Notes under the pieces: generated by a model
What the model was told of the DNA's origin: nothing
Databases searched by the model: none
The model's input: the letters and a program-made list of their open reading frames with translations, nothing else
Shown: piece after piece, positions 51,253-57,825 of the stretch
How the letters are laid out: the number at the start of each line of letters is the position of its first letter
Position numbering within the stretch: the stretch's first letter is position 1
From: Fasciolopsis buskii
Lineage: Eukaryota > Platyhelminthes > Trematoda > Plagiorchiida > Fasciolidae
Direction: 5' to 3'
DNA length: 64,000 nt
Assembly (NCBI GenBank): GCA_008360955.1
Contig: LUCM01000101.1
Span: forward strand, 88,678 to 152,677
Translations under genes and position numbers: made by a program

Positions 51253-54200
51253 CATTATATATACACATACATACATGTACATATATATAAATATATTAAG
51301 CCAAAATCTCAGACCTTAGTGGCATGCTAAGATTAGGCTATCCATTGCTGTCACATGCCGTTTCGTTAATCCAAATTCGTCACTCACGAAAGTCACGCAT
51401 AACCTTAAAGTCTCATTGTTGTCAGACGCAGTTGCTATTTCCATTTTGAACAATTTGACCCATAGTTCTTGTGAAAACCCGAATAATTAACCCTTGCTGA
51501 TGTCGTCGTGGCTTGTTCATTCTCTTACAATGCCCAAACTAGTGTTCCTGTCCCAATAGACTTAGTGTGCTCTGGAGAATTCAGTATCTTTGGCGGGCCC
51601 TAGGATTGGGGTCGAAATCTGCTACAAAGTGCACCCACCCGTCTGATATGGTCCGTGTTCATCTAAATCACTGTTCAGGTGAATTATTAATTCACTTGAG
51701 GGTTTTGCTCGTAACCGGTGCGAACATATAGTCGCCCTTTCAGATTCGCTTTTTTACTCTTTAAGTGGTTATCGAAGTGGCCTTATCTTCGTGTGAGTTT
51801 AGTCCTAAGAAAATTTGCCTGACTCAAAATGTACGCACTGTGCTGTACACCTGAGCAAAGATCCGAGTACGAAGCACGTATTTCTGGATCTAGTATGTCC
51901 TTTAGTATGTCCTTTTCGCATTCAAGGTGCATCTCACATGACGGCGGCTACGGGTTGAGTTATCGTCGCTTACGCAAAAACCGGTTAGCGTTGACCGATT
52001 TGACGCATCTATGGTGTCGATGTGACACTGATTTATCGATCAGAGGTCGACTTTGCACAACAGTCAAGTCGACCCCTAAAGTGGCTGGATTCTGTGAACG
52101 AGATAGTATGAGCAGTGATATTGTCTCAGTATTAGACTGGGCCATAACTTAACGCAGGAAAACGACACCTGCTTTCAAAAAAGCGCAGAGTGCATTACGG
52201 TTGCACACGAGGACAGCCTTTTTACAATAAATACAGTAAGCAAACTAAAGAACATTGGAATCCAAGTTACGCCGGATTTTCAGTGGTCTGACCAGTGTGT
52301 TTTGGCTGCAAAGAAAGCCAGGGGAGAGACTCTAGACTGAGGTCAGCACTGTTGTGTCGAAATGCGAAGAGTTTCGTTTCTCCGTATGAGGCTTTTGTTG
52401 AGCCTCATTTGGAGTACTGCGCTCAGGTTTGGTTGTCTCATTCCAAAAAGATAAGGACTGCTTGGAGAAGATGCAACGACTAACCACACATGACTGAAGG
52501 TCAAGCAGAAGACATATGATGAGACTGGCTGGCTTGGGCTTGTTCTCATTGAAACGCCGAATAGCTTGCGGGGATTTAATTGAGATGTTCAAGGTGGTTA
52601 GAGATCGAAGTGGAATTCGTCCCGAGACCCTTTCCACGAAAACCTCGACTCCGGAACCAGGGAGAATGGATATAAAGTGACAAAGCATCACCCTCGTGTA
52701 GCATCTAGAACGTAACTCTTCAGTAATAGAGTGGTAAATGGATGGTATAAGTTGTCTGGGGGACGCATGTAGGCAAGTAGGATGAGGTGAGTTAGTACGT
52801 CTGTATTCAAGGGGTACACACATTACCCTTGATATTGCACACCCGTTTTAGAACACTCGCAGAGTAATCGTTCTCTCGTCGTAAGGGTGAGATGAGTTTT
52901 TCTTTCTTTACGACTCCTTCGCAGCGGAAACGGGGTCGCTGGAACGCCAAGGATATTGCGAAAAACATAACACCTGCACAATTGGATGCGGATTTCTGTG
53001 CATGCCACCGGAGGAACTCTGGACACTCGTTTGGCCTTTGGGGTCACTTCTGTTCTCTGCCAACTGAACTGAACTGTATTTGTATTCAAGAAAGTAAGAC
53101 GAAACTGTTGTATTAATCGTCATGGGGCCATTTTAATCCCGTTAGTTATCAATATTGCTGCATCGGCTGGCACCTGGTTCCGAGAGTAACGTCGGCAAAC
53201 AGTCGGCTTGATTTTGCCGAGATCGAGGTTCAGCAACCGGATCGTTAGCCCTCATCAATCAACTGAAACAGCCCACAGGAATATACACAACGTTGCCCGA
53301 CAACAGCGGTCTTCAAAGGCGCCTCGACTAGTTGACGGAACGGTGCTATCCGATGCCTGTTCTCGGACGAGTATGTACAAAGAGTTCGTCTATTTGTGGA
53401 GATCGTACTGGCATACTGCTGGTCGCTTATGGGTATGAGGTGAACGACCGAACTCGTTCAAAACGGCCGACTGTGTATGAGAAGCGTGCTCCGTCCCACC
53501 ATTTTGGTTTGCTGTCGAGTGAAAAGGATGTGGACGGGGAACTGGCTGCACCGACTACCTGGTCCGCAGTTATGAAACGTGCACCGGACAGATTAGCGGG
53601 AGCTGTTTCTCCATTTGGCATATGCTTTACATCTTTAGGAATATAACGTTGTTGTAAAGATGTAAAGTTGTTGTAAACTGGGCGCCATTGACCTTGAGGT
53701 TGGTGCCAGATGAGGAACCAACAACTGTCGACTGTCTCATTTGCATGTGCTGCGTGGAGAAGAATGACACCACAGTAGTGAATTTGAACATCCATATGTA
53801 CAAGGTGTGAGCGGTGTAAGCCGCACTGAAGCATTCAGCGGTGACCTGATAGTCGGCTGGTGATAGGTCGTACTTACTGTGCTCCGGTGCGTTACGTACT
53901 GTTGCATGGTTGGTAGACTTGGAATTCGCGTGCTAGAAATGTTTGTCTCGAGATTTTCGATCATCGAGATTTGCGTAGCATAGTATCATTGAGATGGAAT
54001 AATGACATGAGCAATGCTTTAGTCAGAGATTGGTTGGGGTGGGTGTCAACCTGTGGATACCACTCGAAATGTCCCAAGTGACTACGCGCCTCAAATATGC
54101 TCTGCTGAAGAAGTCCTACGTAATGCCTTTTCGTGGCGGAGTTGTTGGCAGAATGCGAGGACGAAAGAGCATACCCGATACTTACTACCGGATTGATTAA

Positions 54201-57186
54201 TCTTTGGTAATACGCCTGCGAGATGGTTAAACCTTGATTCCAAACCAATTATGAGGCGTACAAAGCATATGGCACTGTGGCCACCAGCGTCTGTGGCGGA
54301 GGAATGGGATCGGCACCCAGGGTGGTTGGCCGCAGCCCTATGAAGTGAGCCGCCAGTCAGCGGCTCCCAGGGGATTACAAGACCCAAAGATCGTTCCAGT
54401 GCTTTGTAGGTTAGACCATTTGGTCAGAGGACCGCAGCAGGTCTCCGTACGTCAACCTGTTACTTCGGTTTAACAGCCGAGTAGTGTAACTTCCACTGGC
54501 GAACTATGGATCCCGACGAATGAATGATATGGAGGTGGAGGATGAGACATATGCTGTGACTTCTACATATCTTTCATCTTTTACTTCCCTTATCAATGAA
54601 ATAACGACGCATATCATTTTTCAGGAAGGGGGCCGCGGCCAACAGAGGTGCCAAGTGGAGAAGCTGACCGGTGGTGGTGGGGTTCGAATCCGCGACCTTC
54701 ACGTGCAAATGCCACGACCTTATCCGCTTGGCCACCGCCATCCCCATAAGTGCGATGGCCCTAGATCACTTGACGGATCAGTATAACAAATATATATGAG
54801 GATCAACAGATGGTAGCACATGGGGTGAAAAAACCTACAGCGAAATACGATAGTACCTTATTTCTTCGGGCAGTGCCGAAAAGAACACCCAACTAGCTGG
54901 TGAAAATGAAGGATGGGTTGGTGAACTGCGGGCAGTGGTGATCGCGCCACTTTCCCTATTATCATGATCACCATCGTTTAGCGATAAACAACAAAGAAAG
55001 CCCCACTGACCGCTGCCTTTTCCCCAAGGTTACGTTTCTATAAAGAGTGAAAATTCAAGGGGAATAGGGACCCACACTGTCCTCGAATAAAAACGACCAA
55101 AAGGTCATCTTGTATGACTAAATGACCACTCTATATATTGTCAATATTTAAGTGCTCCCTTCTCAACTTTGCAGTTTAATCCTTCCTACTGCAGCATGCA
55201 ACACAGAAAGACAGTGAGCAATGTTTGTTTCACCGTTTAATGGTGTGCGATGTTCATACTGATAAAGCCAGTCCTGTCCGCACTTTCCATTTTGAAGTTG
55301 AAACGCCTCCCAAACAAGGCCATGTTGCTGTTCGAGAAGTAGAAACACATTAACAACTCATATCGAACAAAAACACCCCCTGCACTACCTAAATCAAGCA
55401 AGTAAAAGCCCAAACAAAGATCACTCATTGTTTCGCATGTGGACGAAGGTACTCCTGCAATCACCTTGATTACAATGAAGTAATCGTCGCTAACGTGAAC
55501 GTTTACGCAGCACAGTCAAGATGCCTAAAATATTTGGTTTGGCTATACATCAACTTGGATCTGCAACGTGGGAGGACCACCTCCAAGCTGACTGATTTTT
55601 GCCCCTCGGTATGCGATCCTTCGTGTCGACAAACACAAAACTCACATGTGGATACATGGATCCGAAGCACGGATGAGGAAACATCCCGACGAACCGCCCG
55701 ACGGGAGGAATAAACCACACGAAGACTACTTGACTAAAGCGTGCGAGGACATCACCAATGGACTGGCGAATGTTCATTGTATGGAACTTCCTCAAATTAA
55801 TATGCATACACTGACCGCTTGGACAGATTTCACTGGATAGAATAGCGATTAAGATCTTAGGGAGCAACTCGCAGCCATGCACCAACATAATGCTACTTAA
55901 TAGTCTGGGATTGCTTGCGTAAGTGTGGATGTTCTGGAAAACGTCCAGTAGCACTGGGAGCGATTATTGTATTAAACATCTACAAGACACCCACGAAGTC
56001 AGCCCGTCAATTATGACGACCCACCCTCAGTGAAGACATCTCAGGAACCGAGCTGTTCTCAAAAACAACTTGAACCCACTAAACAACGGACACCAAAGGC
56101 CCAAGCAACACTTATGGAACATGCCTCAAAGACGGTAGTTGTGCTTAGGGTTTTTGGAACAACTGCCTTTTTAAGATAACTGAAATCTGAGAAAAAGTAC
56201 CGATGTGATTTCGAAGCTGGTTAGTAGGGCCATACACACGGGGACCAAGAAAGCGCTCCCCCTTAAGGTTCAAAGTATTAACTACCAACGCTACAAAGCC
56301 ACGTATTTCAACAGCCTCTAGTGTTTCTTCCAATGGAGCCGATCAGCTCTAGACGACGACACTTCCTGACCCAAATAATGTCACTCAAGAATACATACGC
56401 CAATGGGTCGAGAGAGCACCCAAGCGTGAGATGTTTCCAGATACGTGGAAATTGCCCCCTAAGGCAAACACTTACACTGCGGAAGGCTGACATGCCGTAA
56501 TTTGAAAGCTGGAGCAGCCTGACAAAAGTACACGGCAAGAATTGGCATAAATACGACCAAGCACCACAATAAAATTGAGAACAAAAAGTTTTAGTGGGGA
56601 GTGCTTTTGGCCCTGCGTGAACATGTGTAAGGCTTCCAACGAAGGAACAAGAACTGCCCCTACGGTTGGGAACATAGCATATAGGTGCCGATCTACAAGT
56701 TAGGATTCGCCACGTGTTCTAGTCACTTAAAGATTAAGCAGGGTGCCGAAATATCTTATTTCAAACTTCAAGGTAATACAAGATTCTTCAATCTCAGCTT
56801 ACCTTCGCCCATAAATCCGACGGGTTCTTGTCCGCCTTCATTCTCAACATTTCTTGATGAGAGGGGTGTACAAGGACACTAGAGAAAAATAAATAACAAA
56901 TTAATTTGAAGATTATTTGTGATTCTCTTGTGACCTTTTAGATAAGTCGCAGAGTAATGTCACAGCAACTTTTGACTTACCAATCGGTCTTCCCGCCGGT
57001 AGAGTGAGAGTTCGCTAGAGTAGGGTCATGTTTGTGTGGATAAATATCCATGGATAGGCCAATGCCTGATTCAGCTTTATCGACACTGCCACCGAATCCT
57101 CTGCTCAGTGTTCCCTCCAGAAGTTCCGCGGCTTTGAGCAACGCATCAACATTCGCAAAATCAAGCGTCCTCGTTGCAAAGGCCAT
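18137..57186 (-). CDS. SID-containing MXD/MNT-like transcription repressor (six exons)
   Basis: Six exons on the minus strand join without phase conflict (56981-57186, 56803-56878, 41750-42029, 25662-26825, 21688-22436, 18137-18793) into about 1043 residues. Residues 12-24 (NVDALLKAAELLE) match the amphipathic Sin3-interaction helix at the N-terminus of MXD/MNT proteins ('LLEAAxxLE'), which recruits the SIN3-HDAC corepressor. The rest is Ser/Pro-rich and probably disordered, with a basic nuclear-localisation-like patch (MKKRKFD, about residue 411) and RRxS sites near 369 and 398. The family's basic helix-loop-helix zipper, needed to pair with MAX and bind CACGTG, is not found. It may sit in an exon I missed between 42030 and 56802, in the assembly gap, or be absent. 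About 1043 residues is long for the family (MNT is under 600). The SID plus a CCAAT promoter support the start; linkage of exons 1-2 to 3-6 is inferred from phase alone. Confidence 0.5.
18481..18600 (-). repeat. GC-rich Ala/Ser coding tract
   Basis: GGC/GCC-rich sequence encodes the alanine run in exon 6. Its composition is clearly richer in GC than the rest of the gene. Confidence 0.5.
19030..19800 (+). mobile_element. RTE-like LINE reverse transcriptase relic
   Basis: Collinear pieces of the RTE-type RT domain are visible across frames. FQVLERNKVSGPDFLSAARF corresponds to 'LKRNKAxGPDxxxxxLFK'. SLISMASRLMASVAVVV corresponds to 'ISLxxxxSKLxASI'. STTHWKLSEHRCYEF followed by MVLDILTTFDSIERVPL corresponds to 'IDxIFTLRQVLExR...VVFLDxxxAFDSVDR'. 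Stops and shifts break it. It lies inside the last intron of the SID-containing gene, antisense to it. Confidence 0.65.
19810..21687. other. intron sequence, nothing recognised
   Basis: Between exons 5 and 6 of the minus-strand gene. Only short frames, and no element motifs that I can place. Confidence 0.4.
21688..22436 (-). CDS. exon 5 of SID-containing gene
   Basis: The acceptor CATTCGGTTACAG leads into CCGTCTTGTCG in phase 1. The donor TTTG|GTAAGT at 21687 ends it in phase 0. About 250 residues, Ser/Thr-rich, with short Asp/Glu and Arg-Lys clusters (RHSLRMKKW) and a RSHSEP motif near the end. The first ATG of the minus-strand frame is not a start; the exon is internal. No known domain. 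Plus-strand frames over it are shadows. Confidence 0.65.
22440..25660. other. intron sequence with one RT scrap
   Basis: Between exons 4 and 5. Apart from the YADD fragment at 24105-24320, I see no recognisable content. Frames are short. Confidence 0.4.
24105..24320 (-). mobile_element. LINE reverse transcriptase scrap (YADD motif)
   Basis: The minus-strand frame reads LKTTTGYADDVKIMSSG, which has the catalytic Y-A-D-D motif followed by VKI, as in Jockey- and RTE-type reverse transcriptases. Flanking residues are too decayed to assign a family. YADD alone can arise by chance, so confidence is modest. Confidence 0.4.
25662..26825 (-). CDS. exon 4 of SID-containing gene
   Basis: This is the largest exon, with about 387 full codons. 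The acceptor TTTTCTCTTTATCCAG meets AAATCGAGG in phase 1, matching the donor of exon 3. It ends in phase 1 at G|GTGAGT. The frame begins EIEDSCLDNSSQDSF and is rich in Ser, Pro and Thr. Notable pieces are LRRMSSDS, HRRASMPISP, the basic patch MKKRKFDWGQVTSEDL and an acidic VTDDEDSVDRRPR stretch. These look like phosphorylation, docking and nuclear-import sites in a disordered region, but no domain is recognised. The opposite strand frames are shadows. Confidence 0.75.
26945..26970. repeat. short TA-rich run
   Basis: GGATATATATATAAATATAG in the intron upstream of exon 4. Confidence 0.6.
27780..28420 (-). mobile_element. RTE-like LINE relic (3' half of RT)
   Basis: Read leftwards: AGFRAGRACVDQIFNPLQVLE and FTLQGYTFIAVFDSV correspond to the fingers region through catalytic motif A. 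Then, after a deletion of the middle of RT, YGCETWPVRVEDARRLSVFD and HRCLRSIA match the C-terminal 'LLYGCETWPLRxEDxRRLxVFDHRCLRSI' signature. Stops interrupt it. It sits in the intron between exons 3 and 4 in the same orientation as the host gene. Confidence 0.75.
28628..28740. promoter_or_regulatory. putative intragenic CCAAT/E-box promoter patch
   Basis: Two CACGTGAC E-boxes 22 bases apart (28628-28635, 28650-28657) and a CCAATCAG box (28733-28740) lie in a CpG-rich stretch (about 28600-29000). The same motif pair occurs upstream of exon 1 of the host gene. It could be an alternative promoter making a product that starts before exon 4, or the promoter of an unrecognised gene. The direction is not clear. 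Confidence 0.35.
29050..32300. other. intron sequence, nothing recognised
   Basis: No long frames, element motifs or RNA genes that I can support. A C8 run is present near 29787. Confidence 0.35.
32318..32436 (-). CDS. candidate cassette exon, unassigned
   Basis: A strong acceptor (GAAATTTTTCCCAG) and a strong donor (AATAAT|GTAAGT) bound 119 bases that are open in the frame entering at phase 1: SGRWNGSRFPSCETIVFREL and onward to SFSATMNN. Entry phase 1 fits the donor of exon 3 (41750), but the exit phase 0 does not fit exon 4. Inclusion would therefore truncate the main protein or need a further exon. Another frame reads RPLERKSVSFLRDNSISR but stops before the donor. It is possibly an alternative exon, or chance splice signals. 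Confidence 0.2.
32730..32784 (+). ncRNA. type I hammerhead ribozyme, copy 1 (variant A)
   Basis: The core is complete: CTGACGA at 32743-32749, GAAA at 32764-32767, and a GTC triplet with predicted cleavage after C32773. Stem I pairs GCATAC (32737-32742) with GTGTGC (32774-32779), six pairs including one G-U. An internal loop follows, then CGGG/CCCG. Stem III is minimal (AC/GT around a CG loop). Stem II is ACG/CGC, so its base pair next to the core is an A-C mismatch, which probably lowers activity. Confidence 0.75.
33047..33101 (+). ncRNA. type I hammerhead ribozyme, copy 2 (variant B)
   Basis: Core CTGACGA at 33060-33066 and GAAA at 33081-33084, with cleavage predicted after C33090 (GTC). 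Stem II is perfect, GCG (33067-33069) with CGC (33078-33080), closing an 8-base loop ACAATAAC. Stem I (GCATAC/GTGTTC) has one C-U mismatch; beyond an internal loop, CGGG pairs with CCCG. The stem I internal loop and stem II terminal loop are placed as in natural hammerheads with loop-loop contacts. Confidence 0.85.
33364..33418 (+). ncRNA. type I hammerhead ribozyme, copy 3 (variant B)
   Basis: Same as copy 2: CTGACGA at 33377-33383, GAAA at 33398-33401, cleavage predicted after C33407, stem II GCG/CGC, stem I with one mismatch. The distance from the copy 2 cleavage site is exactly 317 bases, so cleavage at both would release a unit-length RNA. Confidence 0.85.
33681..33735 (+). ncRNA. type I hammerhead ribozyme, copy 4 (variant A)
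   Basis: CTGACGA at 33694-33700, GAAA at 33715-33718, cleavage predicted after C33724. It has the variant A features of copy 1: fully paired GCATAC/GTGTGC stem I and an A-C mismatch at the core end of stem II. The stem III loop is TG instead of CG. Confidence 0.75.
33776..33870. repeat. TA-rich microsatellite
   Basis: A TA/CATA run directly at the 3' end of the 317-bp array. It may have grown from the TATATATACATAC segment that each full unit carries. Confidence 0.9.
34226..34233 (+). promoter_or_regulatory. CCAAT box (CTGATTGG)
   Basis: The same 8-mer as in the other promoter-like patches, here 38 bases upstream of the ATG at 34272. Confidence 0.35.
34272..34640 (+). CDS. small basic protein with mitochondrial presequence-like N-terminus
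   Basis: From the ATG at 34272 the frame runs 122 codons. The first 27 residues (MDLARFRSLAVLSTRLPLRH, then QIQTSKG) have the Arg/Ser/Leu-rich, acid-poor composition of a matrix-targeting presequence. The remainder is rich in Lys/Arg, for example AKRLSKKLRKNEQRKGLRN, as in mitochondrial ribosomal proteins, but I cannot name a family. A GTGAGT donor at 34355, right after TSKG, makes an alternative likely: only the presequence exon (34272-34354) is coding here and the rest is intron. A CCAAT box just upstream supports a transcription start here. The earlier in-frame upstream extension to 34230 lacks an ATG. It would lie on the opposite strand within an intron of the large minus-strand gene. Confidence 0.35.
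   Translation: MDLARFRSLAVLSTRLPLRHQIQTSKGVSRKNNPQCDVSYIRTLFSGAKNPLQYDRIEDTRKLLQDFSAKRLSKKLRKNEQRKGLRNNQAEELLYRRSEKTSVLLQPCGITVTNRPSKTVKK
34650..35425. other. no recognisable gene
   Basis: Short frames only. Nothing assignable between the small candidate gene and the RTE-like relic. Confidence 0.35.
35430..37608 (-). mobile_element. RTE-like LINE relic, interrupted by assembly gap
   Basis: Read leftwards from the gap. First an endonuclease end: RTEQRERFQILMADIINSYL, then SIDHIAVSYRWRGSVQNCRI, with the D-H of the catalytic 'xDHxxxS' motif. Then a decayed middle (about 37190-36110). Then RT motifs TSGVRQGCPISPFLFNFVM and LDYADDVVCLLESADHAHRA, then FGMCSAPSKCKVLLQDW. Last comes the C-terminal domain at 35433-35717: FTYLGSCVSNDGSSGLEVSV, KHLWRRPDISLKLKGRVYCA and LLYGCETWSL. 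Catalytic YADD is intact, but stops and shifts separate the blocks. The same element type as at 47160-50420. Confidence 0.8.
37609..38505. other. assembly gap (897 N)
   Basis: Unknown bases. Open frames of 320-350 codons across it are artefacts of N. The gap interrupts the RTE-like relic, and repeat content probably caused it. Confidence 1.
38510..41749. other. intron sequence, nothing recognised
   Basis: Frames up to 86 codons on both strands (for example 40041-40301 minus) show no family resemblance. A weak LINE-like run (TTSAKYASGADGINHAS near 39800, cf. the 'xxxGPDGIxxxxL' block before RT) is too short to call. Confidence 0.3.
41750..42029 (-). CDS. exon 3 of SID-containing gene
   Basis: A long pyrimidine tract and acceptor (TTTGCCTTTGATCTAG) lead into AATCCAACAGC in phase 0. 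The exon reads NPTAIERLERTLSVSGYHFV and continues for 93 codons, then donor AGCG|GTAAGT in phase 1, which fits exon 4 exactly (SSNTS|EIEDS). The first residues (AIERLERTL) could be the end of a coiled coil or zipper. If so, the missing helix-loop-helix would be just upstream, but this is speculative. The end DEDQEGSSNTS is acidic and Ser-rich. Confidence 0.65.
42316..42369. repeat. (TA)n microsatellite
   Basis: Runs of TA interrupted by TTTTA, in the intron upstream of exon 3. Confidence 0.9.
42880..44340 (+). mobile_element. Jockey-like LINE reverse transcriptase relic
   Basis: Fragments in correct order across frames: DDPSDSNNYRPTSLI ('NYRPISL'), then VVSLDTSKAFNRVCLESYFV, matching motif A 'VSLDISKAFDRVWHEALL' (catalytic D kept, F-D changed to F-N). 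Then RCRQRILNRTLECISS, later IALEYCSHVWSGASSSFLPI (C-terminal EYCSHVW signature), and VIWLVDDRALTPALQSP. The frame is broken by many stops. The catalytic ADD segment is not visible. Type is by resemblance to Jockey-clade Pol; CR1-superfamily membership in the wider sense is safer than the exact clade. Confidence 0.65.
44870..45410 (-). mobile_element. RTE-like LINE endonuclease relic
   Basis: The minus strand reads, in different frames, CWNGRTPLDTGSQ and YDYGIGVAYLSEV (start of the endonuclease), then VTVIAVYAFT ('VSAYAPT') and QIDYILLHSRWSPSIEDCRA, which fits the 'QIDYIxxxxRWxxSIxDCRxYR' block at the end of the endonuclease. The central part is missing. Dead fragment. Confidence 0.55.
45415..46125. 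other. no recognisable gene
   Basis: Frames of 60-99 codons overlap on both strands without recognisable family resemblance. It may be further LINE debris. Confidence 0.25.
46130..47175 (-). mobile_element. Jockey-like LINE relic, collinear with 7130-7980
   Basis: Leftward reading starts with HVVSFDISKAFDKFSCQCLL (RT motif A with intact F-D), continues through a decayed region with FDDGTTLHYSV (motif C 'FADDSTLHYS'), and ends with VVTSLPISCHYYFGFRSLEF. The DNA shares blocks in the same order with 7130-7980. Its upstream (5') part is cut at about 47175, exactly where the RTE-like element at 47160-50420 begins, suggesting that the latter inserted into it. Confidence 0.65.
47160..50420 (+). mobile_element. 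RTE-like LINE, near full-length but dead
   Basis: The most complete element. The leader (ARSMGKGLTKQSPGPPSQ) runs into the endonuclease: RTLMQIGQQACLALTV, CCVSETRIQDSS (catalytic E), SLFVISAYAPTYCSTDMEKD, VVVASNFIAQV (usually GDxNAQV; D lost) and NQIDHIAVSYCW (D-H). The RT part follows from 48531: LKRGKEAGPDELPLVLFKLG, GDCGNHRAISLIP, GFRRFRGCIDQIFTLRQVLE and VVFLDVKGAFN then a stop (motif A, D kept), GVRQGCS, LDYADDFVRLFESADHAQRA (motif C intact), then LLYGCETWSMRVGDDRPLEI and RLGWLGHMLRMAKTRLPH. Several stops and frameshifts inactivate it. The 3' tail (50340-50420) is shared with 54930-55075. Confidence 0.85.
50570..50960 (+). mobile_element. second RTE-like LINE relic (C-terminal piece)
   Basis: Reads LLYGCETWPFRVQNAQELCG and FDHRYFRSIVSNDEVC in the frame set of the 'LLYGCETWPxRxEDxRRLxVFDHRCLRSI' signature. 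It lies in the same orientation directly downstream of the larger element, so it is a separate, truncated insertion. Confidence 0.65.
51207..51300. repeat. (TA)n microsatellite
   Basis: A TA run of more than 40 bases, then TATATTATATATAC-type variants. The open frame through it (51038-51319) is a repeat artefact. Confidence 0.9.
51310..52150. other. no recognisable gene
   Basis: A 107-codon plus frame (51829-52152) has no recognised family and abuts the CR1-like relic. It may be part of it, since other LINEs have a decayed segment before the Pol C-terminus. Confidence 0.25.
52160..52720 (+). mobile_element. CR1/Jockey-superfamily LINE relic, C-terminal domain
   Basis: Order across frames: VSKLKNIGIQVTPDFQWSDQ and CVLAAKKARGETL ('xxxDLGVxVxxDLKWSxQxxxAAxKAN'), then SPYEAFVEPHLEYCAQVWLS ('YKxFVRPHLEYCVQVWSP'), then GLVLIETPNSLRG ('GLxxLExRRLRGDLIEVFK'). 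These are the last part of the Pol protein after the RT core. No RT catalytic motif is visible upstream, so it is 5'-truncated or decayed. Confidence 0.7.
52730..53320. other. no recognisable gene
   Basis: Plus and minus frames of 70-88 codons overlap (52823-53123). No motif is recognised; probably LINE debris between two relics. Confidence 0.25.
53330..54450 (+). mobile_element. third RTE-like LINE relic
   Basis: SAVMKRAPDRLAGAVSPFGI and CFTSLGI correspond to the part just after YADD ('HALDRLAxAVSPFGMCFAPSKCK'). Further on, PTTVDCLICMCCVEKNDTTV matches 'LTVVDxFTYLGSCVxxDGxxxxEV', followed by AALKHSAV ('AALKHLWR'). Fragments of the C-terminus (IIEICVA and VSNALVRDWLGW) reach about 54040, and a tail-like remainder goes to about 54450. 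Badly broken. Confidence 0.6.
54577..54750 (-). mobile_element. tRNA-derived SINE, copy 4
   Basis: The minus strand begins GGCGGTGGCCAAGCGGATAA (a very good A box), then GGTCGCGGATTCGAACCCC (B box), GGTCAGCTTCTCCACTTGGC, the CGCGGCCCCCTTCC block, CTGAAAAATGATATGCGTCG and an end with TTGATAAGGGAAGTAAAAG. It is the best preserved head of the four copies. Confidence 0.8.
54930..55075 (-). mobile_element. RTE-like LINE 3' tail fragment
   Basis: In reverse complement this shares CCCCTTGAA, GGGGAAAAGGCAGCGGTCAG and then TTGTTGTTTATCGCTAAACG with the tail of the element ending near 50420 (GGGGAAAAGGCAGCGGTCAG, CTTGCTGTTTAACGCTGAAC). Only the 3' end is present, as expected for 5'-truncated LINE copies. 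Confidence 0.6.
55080..56800. other. intron sequence, nothing recognised
   Basis: Between exons 2 and 3 of the minus-strand gene. Frames up to 134 codons exist (55550-55954 minus) but resemble nothing known to me. I specifically searched both this stretch and 42030-42880 for a helix-loop-helix exon and found none. Confidence 0.35.
56803..56878 (-). CDS. exon 2 of SID-containing gene (tentative)
   Basis: The acceptor AATTATTTTTCTCTAG and donor GCGAAG|GTAAGC bound 76 bases. Joined to exon 1 in phase 2, they read VLVHPSHQEMLRMKADKNPS and end in phase 0, which fits exon 3. The short length means chance splice signals are possible. The lysine- and methionine-containing helix-like segment has no known match. 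Confidence 0.45.
56981..57186 (-). CDS. exon 1 of SID-containing gene
   Basis: The ATG at 57186 lies in a good context (GCCAATGG). The 68 codons read MAFATRTLDFANVDALLKAA and continue ELLEGTLSRGFGG, then a Gly/Ser-rich acidic stretch, ending TGGKTD before a GTAAGT donor in phase 2. The helix NVDALLKAAELLE has the spacing of hydrophobic residues and the AA pair of the Mad-type Sin3-interaction domain, at the N-terminal position where MXD1 and MNT carry theirs. Confidence 0.65.
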
Positions 57187-57257
57187 TGGCTAGGTCGTTT
57201 AACGGACGTGCAAGTGTCGGTCAGCGGGACGACAGACCTTGGCAAGCGACACATGGA

Positions 57258-57344
57258 CCAATCAGAGAGAGATGCATGTCGTAACGTGACCCCACCTCGT
57301 CGCCATAGTGACGACCTAGAGAGAAGAAGGACGGGTGACGTGAC
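57258..57344 (-). promoter_or_regulatory. promoter of the SID-containing gene (CCAAT and ACGTGAC boxes)
   Basis: CCAATCAG at 57258-57265 lies 72 bases upstream of the start codon. ACGTGAC occurs at 57284-57290 and again in GGTGACGTGACCC at 57338-57344, the latter also a CRE-like TGACGT. No TATA box is evident. The combination recurs at two other sites in this window. If the protein binds CACGTG-like boxes through MAX, self-regulation is conceivable but is only inference. Confidence 0.5.
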
Positions 57345-57825
57345 CCGAATGACCTACAGACGAACGTCTAAAACAAAACTACAATGGTAACGCGGATGTA
57401 CGAGCGTCTGCATAACTACAAGTGATAAACCATGTTTTGTGGACCTTGATGGTGCGTATCAGACAGACTGAGGTACGGAGTATGTAGACAAGATTATGTT
57501 GCCATCGGCCCAATAATTGGCGCAAAGTGACAAAGGGGACTTGGAGTGTTACTCGGGGTGTAGGTTTGAGCGCCCAGTAGTGCACGGGTCCGCACTATCC
57601 TGAAACGGTCCAGGAGTGCAGGGCTAAACCAATAGCCTCCTGTTATTGTATTCTCAACGAAACTAAAGGAACAGCGAGAAAGAGACGCGGCATCCACTTT
57701 CACCGCTGCCTCACCGATAGCGCTGCATAGTTATGTCGATGGTCGCAGGTAGAGTCCAGATAATTGCCTGATAGACAGTTGCCGGACAGTTAATACCACA
57801 GAACCCGCACAGATTGCCGCTCAAC

